From: Thiemannella venezuelensis
GTDB taxonomy: Bacteria; Actinomycetota; Actinomycetes; Streptosporangiales; Streptosporangiaceae
Assembly: GCF_014203605.1 (NCBI RefSeq)
Contig: NZ_JACHJJ010000011.1
Coordinates: forward strand, 124,001-188,000
Length of the DNA stretch: 64,000 bases
Reading direction: 5' to 3'
The notes under the pieces were generated by a model. The model had not been told where the DNA came from. It ran no database searches and saw only the letters and a program-made list of their open reading frames with translations. Below are positions 27,325 through 37,110 of this stretch, piece by piece (within the stretch, counting starts at the first letter, position 1; the number at the start of each line of letters is the position of its first letter). The translations under genes were made by a program, and so were the position numbers.

Positions 27325-27352
27325 TCTCGCAGGAACGCCGGCGAGATCACAC
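27319..27352. terminator. Bidirectional terminator between phosphoribosyltransferase and whiB-like gene
   Basis: GTGTGATCTCG (27319-27329) is perfectly complementary to CGAGATCACAC (27342-27352), with a 12-base loop. The left arm contains the TGA stop of the phosphoribosyltransferase gene. It separates two convergent genes. Confidence 0.6.
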
Positions 27353-27381
27353 GTGCGGGGAGAGCCGGGGGTGGAGGTTGC

Positions 27382-27696
27382 TCAGGCGACGGCGCTGATG
27401 CCGGCGCTGGCGGCGCGGCGCATGCGACGGCGGCGCTCGGAGGCGCGCTCGTCCTCGTTCAGACCGCCCCAGGTGCCGTACTTCTCCGGGCGGGACAGCG
27501 CGTAGTCAAGGCACTCGGCGCGGACGGGGCACTGGCCGCAGATGGCCTTGGCCTTGCGCTCGCGGATATCACGCTCGGGCTGACGCTCGCCATCGGGACC
27601 GAAGAAGAGCACAAGGTCCTCGCCCCGGCACGCGGCGTCATCCTGCCAGCCCCAGCTGGGCCGAGGGCGGGCGGTCTGCCGACGTACCTGAGACAT
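27382..27696 (-). CDS. WhiB-family iron-sulfur transcriptional regulator
   Basis: This 104-residue protein has the four cluster-binding cysteines Cys23, Cys53, Cys56 and Cys62 (ICGQCPVRAEC), the turn motif GTWGGL and a basic C-terminal tail ERRRRMRRA for DNA or sigma-factor contact. WhiB-like proteins bind [4Fe-4S] clusters and act with the housekeeping sigma factor in development, redox or stress control. The FFGPDGERQPERDIRERKAK segment does not match WhiB7 (no AT-hook GRGR) or WblA (different spacing), so I leave the subfamily open. The gene has GAAGGTGG before its start. Confidence 0.9.
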   Translation of the reverse strand: MSQVRRQTARPRPSWGWQDDAACRGEDLVLFFGPDGERQPERDIRERKAKAICGQCPVRAECLDYALSRPEKYGTWGGLNEDERASERRRRMRRAASAGISAVA

Positions 27697-27799
27697 GAGA
27701 AAACCACCTTCTAGTGAGAAGTATTTCGGGTTACTACCGCATTGGACGTTTTTGACATCCTTGGTGCCAACGCGTGGATCGGCCGCGATGTTCCCTCGG

Positions 27800-28738
27800 T
27801 CAGGTCAAGGCGGGCGTGGCGTACCGCACAGGCGAGAGCCTGTCCAGCGAGACCAGCCGATAGGTGGTGATCGTGTCGGCGCAAGCCGTACCACATGGCG
27901 TCGAGAACGTCATGGGTTCAACCACTACCCGATAACGGGCGCCGTTACCGAGCACGACGGCTTCGGTGGCGGACCCGTCCGACCTGGAGGACTCCACGGC
28001 CACTCCGCCGACCGAGAGCTCGCCCGTGTGGGCACGGACGAAATGCTCGGCGGCTTGCAGCGGCTCAGGGATGCCTGCGCGTCCCCGGAAACGGTCGAGG
28101 GTCACCTCGCCGGACCGGTACGCATCGGCTGCTGCGAGCGCAGCAGCCTGAGACATGCTGCCGTAGTAAAGGCCGTGTGGCAAGCACACCAGATTGGCGG
28201 CGTAGCGATCGCCGCCAACATGTGATGTTTCCCATGTTCTGTCCGGCAAAACCTCTGCCAACGAACGAGCGATGGGAAGTCCAATGCGGGCGCAGCACGC
28301 GTTGCGCTTGGCGTGCGTACAGACCAGAAAAACCGGCTCACTCACAAGTATGCAGGACTCGGGGAGCACTCCGGCCACCAGCGCGTCCAGGTCGAGATCG
28401 TCCGGGTTGGTGAAGACGCCCTCGGCGATCCAGGGCTCGGCCGCCGTGGAGTCGGCGACCATGACGTGGATGCCGTCCGGGGCGGGGCCCCTCCGGCCGG
28501 GCCTGCGGATCAGCTGGGGGCGGATGCCGAGGTTCGTCGCCCGTTTGATAAGGGTGTGCACGTCCTCGGGGAGGGAACAGTCCTCCAGGTGCGAGGCCCA
28601 CGGCCCGGAGTGCTCGATGAGCAGCCAGAAGCGCGCGCCGACCGTGGCGCTGGCGTACACGGGCACCTCGCCGGTGTGGCAGCCCGCAGGGTGCGTGCAC
28701 CCCTTGGCCGCCGTGCCGGAAACGTTCGCCGTGTTCAC
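27800..28738 (-). CDS. Sucrase/ferredoxin-like (Apd1-type) iron-sulfur protein
   Basis: This 312-residue protein belongs to the Suc/Fer-like family, a thioredoxin-fold protein related to yeast Apd1. The diagnostic C-terminal half shows FLVCTHAKRNACCARIGLPI followed by HVGGDRYAANLVCLPHGLYY, whose Cys and His residues bind a [2Fe-2S] cluster. The N-terminal half also has Cys residues (CTHPAGCHTG). A perfect-looking iron box lies 20 bases upstream of the start, so the gene is expected to be induced when iron is low. That suggests a role in siderophore-iron reduction or iron-sulfur redox balance. Codon use matches its neighbours. Confidence 0.87.
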   Translation of the reverse strand: MNTANVSGTAAKGCTHPAGCHTGEVPVYASATVGARFWLLIEHSGPWASHLEDCSLPEDVHTLIKRATNLGIRPQLIRRPGRRGPAPDGIHVMVADSTAAEPWIAEGVFTNPDDLDLDALVAGVLPESCILVSEPVFLVCTHAKRNACCARIGLPIARSLAEVLPDRTWETSHVGGDRYAANLVCLPHGLYYGSMSQAAALAAADAYRSGEVTLDRFRGRAGIPEPLQAAEHFVRAHTGELSVGGVAVESSRSDGSATEAVVLGNGARYRVVVEPMTFSTPCGTACADTITTYRLVSLDRLSPVRYATPALT

Positions 28739-28757
28739 ACACCCTCCCTATCCATAC

Positions 28758-28776
28758 TTAGGTAAGACTAACCTAA
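28758..28776. promoter_or_regulatory. Iron box (IdeR/DmdR operator)
   Basis: TTAGGTAAGACTAACCTAA matches the 19-bp IdeR/DmdR consensus (TTAGGTTAGGCTAACCTAA) at 17 of 19 positions. It lies 20 bases upstream of the Suc/Fer-like gene start, where Fe2+-bound repressor would block transcription. Confidence 0.88.
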
Positions 28777-28852
28777 CGTACTCAAGGGGCTGTCATGGGG
28801 GGTGAAGAAGTGCAGGAATGGGTAAAGAATTCTGCTTCAGGCGGGCCGGTCC

Positions 28853-30370
28853 CTACCCGTCGTGGGCCAGCGCCGCCTCCGCGGCGGGCAGGGCCGCCTC
28901 CCGGTCCCGCGGGACCAGGCCGATCCGGGTCCTGCGGTCCAGCAGGTCGGCGGCGTCCAGCGCCCCCTCGTGCCGGACCGCCCAGACCAGCTCGGCCACG
29001 GTGACCCCGGTCGGCAGCGTCTCGGCCAGGGCCGGGTCGGAGAGCGCCAGCGCGTGCACGGCCGGTGCCTCGCTCCCGTACCGCTCCACCAGCCGCGCGG
29101 GCGCCTCGACCCCCGGGTGGAGGACGCCGACCAGGGGCAGCCGCGCCGTACGGCTCCCGCCCGCGTCCAGCCCGCGCAGCCGGACGGCGAGGTCCACCGC
29201 GTCCTCGGCCATCCTCCGGTAGGTGGTGAGCTTGCCGCCCACGACCGTGACCACCCCGTCCGCGGAGGTGAGCAGCGCGTGCTTCCTGGACAGGTCCGCG
29301 GTGCGCTCCCCGGCGCGCCCTGCGGCGGCCAGCAGCGGGCGGAGCCCGGCGAAGGTCCCGGCCACGTCCTCGCGCCGGACCGCCGTGCCCAGCACCGAGT
29401 TGAGCACGCCGAGCAGGAACGCCACGTCCTCCTCGGGAGCCTCGGGCACGTCGGGGACCGGCCCGTCCACCGGCTCGTCGGTCAGCCCGACGTAGACCCG
29501 CCCGTCGGCCTGGGGCAGCACCAGCGCGAAGCGGTTGCCCTCCCCGGGGATCGGGAGGTGCAGCCCCGCCCGCAGCCCCGGCAGGGAGTGCGGGCCGAGC
29601 ACCAGGTGGGTGCCGCGCGAGGGCCGCAGCAGGATGGCCGGGTCGAGCCGGGCGGCCCAGACGCCCGCCGCGTTGATCACGGCCTTCGCCCGGACGGTGA
29701 AGGCCTCCCCGGTCAGCTCGTCGCGGACCAGCGCCCCGTCCCCGGTCAGTTCGAGCGCGCGGCACCGGGTCAGGATCCTGGCCCCCTGCGCGGCGGCCGT
29801 CCTGGCCAGCGCGACCACCAGCCGGGCGTCGTCGACCAGCCGCCCGTCCCAGGAGAGCAGGGCCCCGCGCAGCCCGCGCGGGCTCAGCGGCGCGGCCAGC
29901 TCCAGCGCCCGGGAGGCGGAGATCCGCGAGGGGCCGGGGAGCAGGCGGCGCGGCGTGCGGGCGGCGGCGCGCAGCCCGTCGCCGAGGCGGTAGCCGGCCA
30001 TCACCAGCGCCGCCCGGGCCGCGGAGACCTCCGGGGTCAGCGGGAGCAGGTACGGCTGGGCCCGGACCAGGTGCGGGGCGGTGCGGCGGAGCAGCACGCC
30101 GCGTTCGACCGCGCTCTCGCGGGCCACCCCGACCTGTCCCTTCGCGAGATAGCGCAGCCCCCCGTGGATCATCTTGGAGCTCCACCGCGAGGTGCCGAAC
30201 GCCAGGTCGTGGGCGTCGACCGCGGCCACCGACAGGCCGCGGGAGGCCGCGTCGAGCGCGGCCCCCGCCCCGGTGGCGCCCAGCCCCACCACCAGCACGT
30301 CGACGGTCGGGCCGCCGGCCAGCTCGGCGAGCTCGCGGGAGCGGCGGGCGGCGTTGAGAGAGGATCTCAT
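28853..30370 (-). CDS. glpD: FAD-dependent glycerol-3-phosphate dehydrogenase
   Basis: This 505-residue protein starts at ATG 30370, whose ATGA overlaps the TetR stop by 4 bases, with GAGGAG upstream. The N-terminal FAD site is DVLVVGLGATGAGAALDAAS. The GlpD signature TSRWSSKMIHGGLRYLAKGQ and the later GLTDEPVDGPVPDVPEAPE and VVTVVGGKLTTYRRMAEDAV segments are present. It oxidises sn-glycerol-3-phosphate to dihydroxyacetone phosphate and passes electrons to quinone at the membrane. It is translationally coupled to a TetR regulator and divergent from an alkyl-DHAP-synthase-like gene, which suggests a common lipid-glycerol theme. Confidence 0.92.
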   Translation of the reverse strand: MRSSLNAARRSRELAELAGGPTVDVLVVGLGATGAGAALDAASRGLSVAAVDAHDLAFGTSRWSSKMIHGGLRYLAKGQVGVARESAVERGVLLRRTAPHLVRAQPYLLPLTPEVSAARAALVMAGYRLGDGLRAAARTPRRLLPGPSRISASRALELAAPLSPRGLRGALLSWDGRLVDDARLVVALARTAAAQGARILTRCRALELTGDGALVRDELTGEAFTVRAKAVINAAGVWAARLDPAILLRPSRGTHLVLGPHSLPGLRAGLHLPIPGEGNRFALVLPQADGRVYVGLTDEPVDGPVPDVPEAPEEDVAFLLGVLNSVLGTAVRREDVAGTFAGLRPLLAAAGRAGERTADLSRKHALLTSADGVVTVVGGKLTTYRRMAEDAVDLAVRLRGLDAGGSRTARLPLVGVLHPGVEAPARLVERYGSEAPAVHALALSDPALAETLPTGVTVAELVWAVRHEGALDAADLLDRRTRIGLVPRDREAALPAAEAALAHDG

Positions 30371-31083
30371 CGAATCTCCTCGGACGGGGAGTCCTCCGCC
30401 CGCACGGCGTGCGGAGGACTCGGCGACAGGTACCTCTCCAGGAGCGCGGCGAGCTCGGCGTCCAGCTCGCCCTCGGTGACCGGGCCGAGCATGGTGGGGC
30501 CGGAGAGCAGGAAGGACTGGGCGGTCAGCAGCACGGCCCTGGCCATCGCCCGGGTGTCGCCGGGCCGTACGGCGCCCCGGTCCTGGCCCCGGGCGATCGC
30601 CTGCTCGACGAGGGTGAGCATGACCTCGTGGCTGGCGCCCCGGCGGTCCAGCAGGTACGGCAGGAGCAGCTCGGGATCCACCTCGACGATCTTGCGCCAG
30701 AGCGGGTGGCCGCGCAGCTCCCGCACCACCCCGACGGCGGCGGCGACCGGGTCCTCGGCGGCGAAACCGCCCGCGACCAGCACCCACTCGCGGGTCATCA
30801 GGTCGCCGACCAGGCTCCGCACGTCGGGCCAGTGGCGGTAGACGGTCATCCGGGAGACCCCCGCCCGGCGCGCCACGTCGGTGAGCGTGGTGCGCCGCAC
30901 CCCGACGGCGAGCACCACCTCGCGCGCCGCGTCGAGGATCGCCTCGCCGTGCCGCCCGCCGGTGCCGCTGGGAGCGTCGGTGCCGCTGGGAACATCCGCG
31001 CCGCCGGGAGCGCCCGCGCCGCCGGGAGCGTCGCCGGCCGCACCGGCCGTGGCTCCGGCCTTATTGTGACGAATGGACGTCAT
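30367..31083 (-). CDS. TetR-family transcriptional regulator
   Basis: In this 238-residue protein an unusual Gly/Ala/Pro/Ser-rich stretch (residues about 10-44, with GAGAPGGADVPSGTDAPSGT) precedes the helix-turn-helix TLTDVARRAGVSRMTVYRHW. The C-terminal ligand domain follows. Its ATG lies inside a 16-bp palindrome (TGACG-N6-CGTCA), so either it represses itself through a leaderless promoter or the true start is further downstream. It is coupled to glpD and faces the alkyl-DHAP-synthase-like gene, so it probably controls both directions. The ligand is unknown; an acyl or glycerolipid molecule is a guess. Confidence 0.85.
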   Translation of the reverse strand: MTSIRHNKAGATAGAAGDAPGGAGAPGGADVPSGTDAPSGTGGRHGEAILDAAREVVLAVGVRRTTLTDVARRAGVSRMTVYRHWPDVRSLVGDLMTREWVLVAGGFAAEDPVAAAVGVVRELRGHPLWRKIVEVDPELLLPYLLDRRGASHEVMLTLVEQAIARGQDRGAVRPGDTRAMARAVLLTAQSFLLSGPTMLGPVTEGELDAELAALLERYLSPSPPHAVRAEDSPSEEIR

Positions 31084-31091
31084 ATGTCACA
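31065..31091. promoter_or_regulatory. Nested palindrome between TetR and flavoprotein genes (candidate operator)
   Basis: Outer arms TGTGAC (31065-31070) and GTCACA (31086-31091) flank an inner palindrome TGACG-AATGGA-CGTCA (31067-31082). It covers the TetR start codon and the divergent promoter, the expected position for an autoregulatory TetR site. Confidence 0.55.
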
Positions 31092-31096
31092 GTGTA

Positions 31097-32698
31097 GAGG
31101 TGGAAACTCCGACGACCAAGCCCGAACCCATGCTCTGGTCCGGCTGGGGCGACCCCGCCAGGGCCGCCGAGCTGCCGCAACCGGTCCGCGAACTCCTGGC
31201 GGGCCTGCTGGGGGTGCGCCCGCCCGCGGCCCCCGCCGCCGGCCTCGGCGAGGTGCGGCTGCCCGCCCCGGCCCTGACCCCGCACGTCCTCGCCGAACTG
31301 GAGGCCGTCGTCGGCGCCGGGCACGTGCGCTCCGGCGACGAGGACCGGATCCGCCACACCCGGGGCAAGTCCACCCCCGACCTGCTGCGCATGCGCGCCG
31401 GGGACGGCTCCGACGCGCCCGACGCCGTGCTCCTGCCCGGTTCGCACGACGAGGTGCTGGAGCTGCTGCGGATCTGCGCCGGGCACCGGGTCGCGGTGGT
31501 CCCCTTCGGCGGCGGCACCTCGGTCGTCGGCGGGCTGGCCCCGGCGCGCGAGGGCTTCGCCGGCGTCGTCGCGCTGGACCTGGCCCGGCTCGACCGGCTG
31601 GTGTCGGTCGACGCCGAGTCGATGGTGGTGGAGATGGAGCCGGGCCTGCGCGCGCCGCAGGCCGAGGAACTGCTCGCCCGGCACGGGCTCACCCTGGGGC
31701 ACTTCCCCCAGTCGTTCGAGTACGCCACGCTGGGCGGCTTCGCCGCGGCCCGCTCCAGCGGCCAGGCCTCGGCCGGGTACGGCCGCTTCGACGACATGGT
31801 CGTCGGCATGACCGCGGCCACCCCGCGCGGCACCCTCGACCTCGGCCGCGCGCCCAAGTCGGCCGCCGGGCCCGACCTGCGCCAGGTGGTCCTCGGCTCC
31901 GAGGGCGCCTTCGGGGTGATCACCTCGCTCCGGCTCCGGGCGCGCCGCGCGCCCGCCGTACGGATCTACGAGGGGTGGCGGTTCGAGTCCTTCGCGGCGG
32001 GCACGGCCGCGCTGCGCCGCCTGGCCCAGGACGGCCCCCTCCCGACCGTGCTGCGCCTGTCCGACGAGACCGAGACGATGATCGGCCTGGCCAGGCCGGG
32101 TGAGCTCGGCGGCCTGGCGGCCGGCGCCGGCTGCCAGGTGATCGCGGGGTACGAGGGCGAGGCCGCCGAGGCGGCCGGGCGCCGCGAGCGGGCCGCCGCG
32201 GTCCTGTCCGGGCTCGGCGGGACCTGCCTGGGCGCGGACCCGGGCGAGGCCTGGGCGCACGGCCGCTACTCCGCCCCCTACCTGCGCGACTCCCTGCTCG
32301 CCGCGGGCGCCACGGTGGAGACCCTGGAGACCGCCGGGTTCTGGTCCGCTCTGCCCCGCCTCTACGACGCCGTACGGCTCGCGCTGCACGGCTCGCTCGG
32401 CTCGCCGCTGGTGATGTGCCACATCTCCCACGTGTACGGCACCGGCGCCTCGCTGTACTTCACCGTCGTCACGGCCCAGAGCGGCGACCCGGTCGGGCAG
32501 TGGGAGGCGGCCAAGCGGTCGGTCAACGAGGCGATCGTCGCGGCGGGCGGCACGATCTCCCACCACCACGGCGTCGGCCGCGACCACCGCGAGGCCTACG
32601 CCGCCGAGATCGGCGGGCTGGGTGTGGAGATCCTGCGCGGGATCAAGGACCGCCTCGACCCCGAAGGCGTCCTCAACCCCGGCGTGCTGATCCCCTGA
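31097..32698 (+). CDS. FAD-binding oxidoreductase, alkyl-DHAP-synthase-like
   Basis: The protein has about 533 residues. I prefer GTG 31097 over ATG 31073, which lies inside the operator; ATG 31130 (MLWSGWGDPARAAELP) is also plausible. The VAO/PCMH FAD fold is visible as VAVVPFGGGTSVVGGLAPAR, with LTLGHFPQSFEYATLGGFAA and the ARSSGQASAGYGRFDD segment characteristic of alkyldihydroxyacetonephosphate synthases. The catalytic HHHGVGRDHR is near the C-terminus. In eukaryotes this enzyme swaps an acyl for an alkyl group in ether lipid synthesis. Bacterial members may act on other substrates. Divergence from TetR-glpD supports a glycerolipid role. Confidence 0.85.
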   Translation, partial: EVETPTTKPEPMLWSGWGDPARAAELPQPVRELLAGLLGVRPPAAPAAGLGEVRLPAPALTPHVLAELEAVVGAGHVRSGDEDRIRHTRGKSTPDLLRMRAGDGSDAPDAVLLPGSHDEVLELLRICAGHRVAVVPFGGGTSVVGGLAPAREGFAGVVALDLARLDRLVSVDAESMVVEMEPGLRAPQAEELLARHGLTLGHFPQSFEYATLGGFAAARSSGQASAGYGRFDDMVVGMTAATPRGTLDLGRAPKSAAGPDLRQVVLGSEGAFGVITSLRLRARRAPAVRIYEGWRFESFAAGTAALRRLAQDGPLPTVLRLSDETETMIGLARPGELGGLAAGAGCQVIAGYEGEAAEAAGRRERAAAVLSGLGGTCLGADPGEAWAHGRYSAPYLRDSLLAAGATVETLETAGFWSALPRLYDAVRLALHGSLGSPLVMCHISHVYGTGASLYFTVVTAQSGDPVGQWEAAKRSVNEAIVAAGGTISHHHGVGRDHREAYAAEIGGLGVEILRGIKDRLDPEGVLNPGVLIP

Positions 32699-32740
32699 GA
32701 CCCGGCCCCGGAGACCGCCCCGGAGACCGCCGCGGGGGCG

Positions 32741-33226
32741 TCACCCGGGCGGCGGGCACGAGGGCGGGCGGTCGGAGGCGGGCCAGACGTAGGGGAGGTC
32801 GTCCGGCTCGTCCCCGAAGACCGGCCGGTAGTGGTCCGGGAGCTTGCGGAGCAGGGACGACCGGTGGCTGAGGTGGAAGGCGGGGTCGCCCAGCCAGGGC
32901 GGCAGCTCGCCCGCGGCCTCCAGCAGCGGCTGGGCGCGGGGGGCCGCGACGCCGCAGCGCTCGGCCAGCTCCCGCGCCATCGTCTCCGCGCAGGTGTCGG
33001 CCCGGCCGGTGGAGCACCAGTGCCCGCACACCTCCAGTCCGTACCTGACCAGGGCCTCCTCGTAGCCGGTCCACATCCGCACGGCGGGGTGGTTGCGCCA
33101 GCCGTACCCCGGCACGGTCAGGGCGCGCAGGATCTGCATCGTCTCGACCCGCTGCTTGCCGAGCCGGAGCGGGTCGAGGACCCGCGCCGTGGCCGCGAAG
33201 TCCGGATAGGGGAGGAAGGTCTGCAC
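32741..33226 (-). CDS. MSMEG_6728-family protein (pyrimidine-dimer-glycosylase-like)
   Basis: The protein has 161 residues from GTG 33226, chosen because GGAGG lies 6 bases upstream and the conserved fold starts at once (VQTFLPYPDFAATARVLD). Family hallmarks are LDPLRLGKQRVETMQIL and the C-terminal HLSHRSSLLRKLPDHYRPVF. Members are small uncharacterised actinobacterial proteins annotated as similar to pyrimidine dimer DNA glycosylase/endonuclease V. The conserved Arg, Lys and His residues fit nucleic-acid binding, but DNA-repair activity is unproven. It stands alone between two unrelated units. Confidence 0.75.
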   Translation of the reverse strand: MQTFLPYPDFAATARVLDPLRLGKQRVETMQILRALTVPGYGWRNHPAVRMWTGYEEALVRYGLEVCGHWCSTGRADTCAETMARELAERCGVAAPRAQPLLEAAGELPPWLGDPAFHLSHRSSLLRKLPDHYRPVFGDEPDDLPYVWPASDRPPSCPPPG

Positions 33227-33319
33227 CGCCGTCCTCCCGCCGTGGTCCCGTGCCCGCCCGTCGCGCGGCCCCGCGAAGGTGTACCCGCCGCGGGCCGGCG
33301 ACACGCCGGAGCGGGCCGG

Positions 33320-34447
33320 TCAGAAGACGATCACCTGGCGGACGGCCTCGCCGGTGTGCAGCCGGTCGAAGCCCTCGTTGACCTCGTCCAGGGTCAGCCG
33401 GTGCGACAGGAGCGCGTCCACCGGCAGGATCCCGGCCCGGTACATGTCGACGAAGCGCGGCACGTCCCTGCGGGGCACGCACGAGCCCAGGTAGCTGCCC
33501 CTGAGCGTGCGCTCCTCGGCGACCAGGCTGAGCGCGGGCAGGACGAGCTCGCGGGCGGGGTCGGGCAGGCCGACGGTGACCGTGGTGCCGCCCCGGGCGG
33601 TGGCCCGGTAGGCCTGCTCCAGGACCGGGACGACCCCGGTGGTGTCGACGACCTTCTCGGCCCCGCCGCGGGTGATCTCCCGGATCGCCTCGACGGCGTC
33701 CGGGCCGCCCGCGACCGCGTGCGTCGCGCCGAGCTCGCGGGCCAGCTCCAGCTTGGACTCCACCACGTCCACCGCGACGAGGGTGGCGGCCCCGGCGGCC
33801 TTCGCCGCGAGCAGCGCGGCCAGCCCGACCCCGCCCAGCCCGAAGACCGCGACGCTGTCGCCGGGCGCGACCCGGGCGCTGTAGAACGCGGCGCCCGCGC
33901 CGGTCAGCACGGCGCAGCCGAACAGCGCGGCGATCTCGGAGGGCAGCTCCGGATCGACCTTGACCGCCGAGCGGGCCGAGACCACGGTGTACTCCGAGAA
34001 GGCCGAGACGCCGAGGTGGTGCCAGGGGCGGACGCCGGAGGAGTCGGTGAAGCGCAGTCCGCCGCCGAGCAGGGTGCCGCTCCCGTTGGCGGCGGCGCCC
34101 GGCTCGCACAGCGCGGGACGGCCCCCGGCGCAGCGCGGGCAGTGCCCGCAGGCCGGGACGAACGCCAGCACCACGTGGTCGCCGGGGGCGAACTCCGTGC
34201 CCTCGCCGGTCGCCACGACCTCCCCGGCGGCCTCGTGGCCCAGGGCCATCGGCAGCGGCCGGGGCCGGGAGCCGTTGATCACCGAGAGGTCGGAGTGGCA
34301 CAGGCCCGCCGCCCGTACCCGGATCAGCAGTTCCCCGGGGCCGGGCGGGTCGAGCTCCAGCGGCACGACCTGCAGGGGGCGCGAGTCCGCGTAGGGGGCC
34401 GGGCGGCCCGACTCCACCAGGACGGCCGCACGGGTGGGCGTGCTCAT
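33320..34447 (-). CDS. Zinc-dependent alcohol dehydrogenase
   Basis: This 375-residue protein starts at ATG 34447, whose ATGA overlaps the thioesterase stop by 4 bases. It has the catalytic-zinc Cys in RAAGLCHSDLS and His/Glu in ALGHEAAGEVV, the structural zinc loop CGHCPRCAGGRPALC (four cysteines) and the Rossmann motif VAVFGLGGVGLAALLAAKAA. The layout is that of class III-like/mycothiol- or NAD-dependent medium-chain alcohol dehydrogenases. It likely oxidises a primary alcohol or a thiol adduct. Coupling to a thioesterase suggests the pair releases and processes an acyl-CoA product. Confidence 0.88.
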   Translation of the reverse strand: MSTPTRAAVLVESGRPAPYADSRPLQVVPLELDPPGPGELLIRVRAAGLCHSDLSVINGSRPRPLPMALGHEAAGEVVATGEGTEFAPGDHVVLAFVPACGHCPRCAGGRPALCEPGAAANGSGTLLGGGLRFTDSSGVRPWHHLGVSAFSEYTVVSARSAVKVDPELPSEIAALFGCAVLTGAGAAFYSARVAPGDSVAVFGLGGVGLAALLAAKAAGAATLVAVDVVESKLELARELGATHAVAGGPDAVEAIREITRGGAEKVVDTTGVVPVLEQAYRATARGGTTVTVGLPDPARELVLPALSLVAEERTLRGSYLGSCVPRRDVPRFVDMYRAGILPVDALLSHRLTLDEVNEGFDRLHTGEAVRQVIVF

Positions 34448-34854
34448 TCGTCGATCACCAGTTTCTCCATGGCGGCGCGCAGCGGCGCCGGGATCTCTGC
34501 GGGCCTGCGGGTCTCCCGGTCCACGAAGACGTGGACGAAGTGGCCCTCCGCCACGACGGTCCCGCCGTCCTCGCGGAACAGGCCGAGCTCGTAGCGGACG
34601 CTGGAGCGGCCCAGCCTCCCGATCCGGAGCCCGACCCGGACGGCCTCGGGGAAGGAGATCGAGGCCTTGTAGACGCAGTGCGACTCCACGCACAGGCCGA
34701 TGGCGTCACCTTCGTGGATGTCCAGGCCCGCGGTCCTGATCAGCCACGTGTTGATCACCGTGTCCATCAGCGAGTAATGGACCGCGTTGTTCATGTGGCC
34801 GTAGACGTCGTTGTCCTTCCACCGTGTGGGGACGGTCTCCCAGTGCGCGTACAC
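34444..34854 (-). CDS. Acyl-CoA thioesterase, hotdog fold (4HBT type)
   Basis: The protein has 136 residues from GTG 34854. No ribosome site precedes the GTG, but TATAGT lies 7 bases upstream (34862-34867), so a leaderless mRNA is likely. The core TRWKDNDVYGHMNNAVHYSL carries the catalytic Asp of YbgC/4-hydroxybenzoyl-CoA thioesterases, and SSVRYELGLFREDG is the second conserved strand. It hydrolyses a small or aromatic acyl-CoA in the cytoplasm. The stop overlaps the downstream alcohol dehydrogenase start, so the two are made together. Confidence 0.87.
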   Translation of the reverse strand: MYAHWETVPTRWKDNDVYGHMNNAVHYSLMDTVINTWLIRTAGLDIHEGDAIGLCVESHCVYKASISFPEAVRVGLRIGRLGRSSVRYELGLFREDGGTVVAEGHFVHVFVDRETRRPAEIPAPLRAAMEKLVIDE

Positions 34855-35013
34855 GGACAGAACTATATTCCAGAGCTGTACGGCGGCCGCGGGGGGCTGG
34901 GGTGATCGCCCTTCCGGCCGGTGGGAGGGGAGTGCCGATGGACGGGCGCGGCGCCGTTCACCTGGCGAAGGCGCAGGCGGCGGGCCGCCGCGCCGGAGGC
35001 GGTCTGCCTGGCG

Positions 35014-35187
35014 GAACCGCGCAGGACGCTGCTGACGCTCTGGGCGGACGGTGAGCGCGTCGCCGACGCCGCCGACGGCGTCTCGCCCTTCCCGGTGACG
35101 GCCGTGGGCGTGACGGCGGGACGGGCACCGGATGAGAGGGCTCCCACCCGGGTGGATTTCCACGACTTCCGCCTCGGCCGGTTCTGA
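35014..35187 (+). pseudogene. Decayed fragment of a receptor-kinase sensor domain
   Basis: The frame ending at TGA 35187 reads LWADGERVADAADG, then TRVDFHDFRLGRF. The last part aligns with the end of the intact kinase 1.8 kb downstream (FWVGDEMVADVVDT ... TRVNFDDFRIGRLP). No kinase domain or sensible start precedes it. I read it as the degraded tail of a duplicated kinase gene, and its terminal bases are also the first unit of a tandem repeat. Confidence 0.6.
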
Positions 35188-35241
35188 GCCGGGCGTGTTC
35201 CGTCTCGGCCGGTTCGGAACCGGGCGTGCCCCGCCTCGGCC
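35169..35241. repeat. 31-bp tandem repeat, about 2.4 copies
   Basis: Units start at 35169, 35200 and 35231 (third partial), each beginning CCGCCTCGG or CCGTCTCGG and ending in a CCGGGCGTG segment, with few differences. The repeat extends the last codons of the kinase-fragment pseudogene, so it arose by local duplication of that gene end. Confidence 0.6.
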
Positions 35242-35301
35242 CGTTGCGGCGGGATGCCCTCTCACCGGCCCGGCCGGCCGCCGATCCGGAGACCTTCGTC
35301 G

Positions 35302-35384
35302 TTTCACAATTGTTTTTCACAATTGACCATGTAATTGGATTTTTCGTTCCATTAGATGATCTGCCGGACCTAAGATCTTCCGCT
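35302..35384 (+). promoter_or_regulatory. AT-rich promoter island with direct repeats before receptor kinase
   Basis: This stretch is far AT-richer than the surrounding DNA. TTTCACAATTG occurs twice (35302-35312 and 35315-35325, 13-base period) and a third AATTG follows at about 35333. TAAGAT lies 8 bases before the GTG start, so the kinase mRNA may be leaderless. The iterated CAATTG boxes look like a regulator or nucleoid-protein site. Confidence 0.5.
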
Positions 35385-37022
<1,638 letters not shown>

Positions 37023-37024
37023 GC

Positions 37025-37056
37025 GGCGTCCGGACCGGCCGCCGGTCCCGGACGCC
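37025..37056 (+). terminator. Hairpin after receptor kinase
   Basis: GGCGTCCGGACCGG and CCGGTCCCGGACGCC form a long, slightly imperfect stem immediately after the TGA at 37020-37022, with a short GC loop. Confidence 0.5.
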
Positions 37057-37110
37057 TTCTCCGGACGCGTTCCCCGAACGGCCGCATGATCGCGCGATCA
37101 CGGCCAGAAT

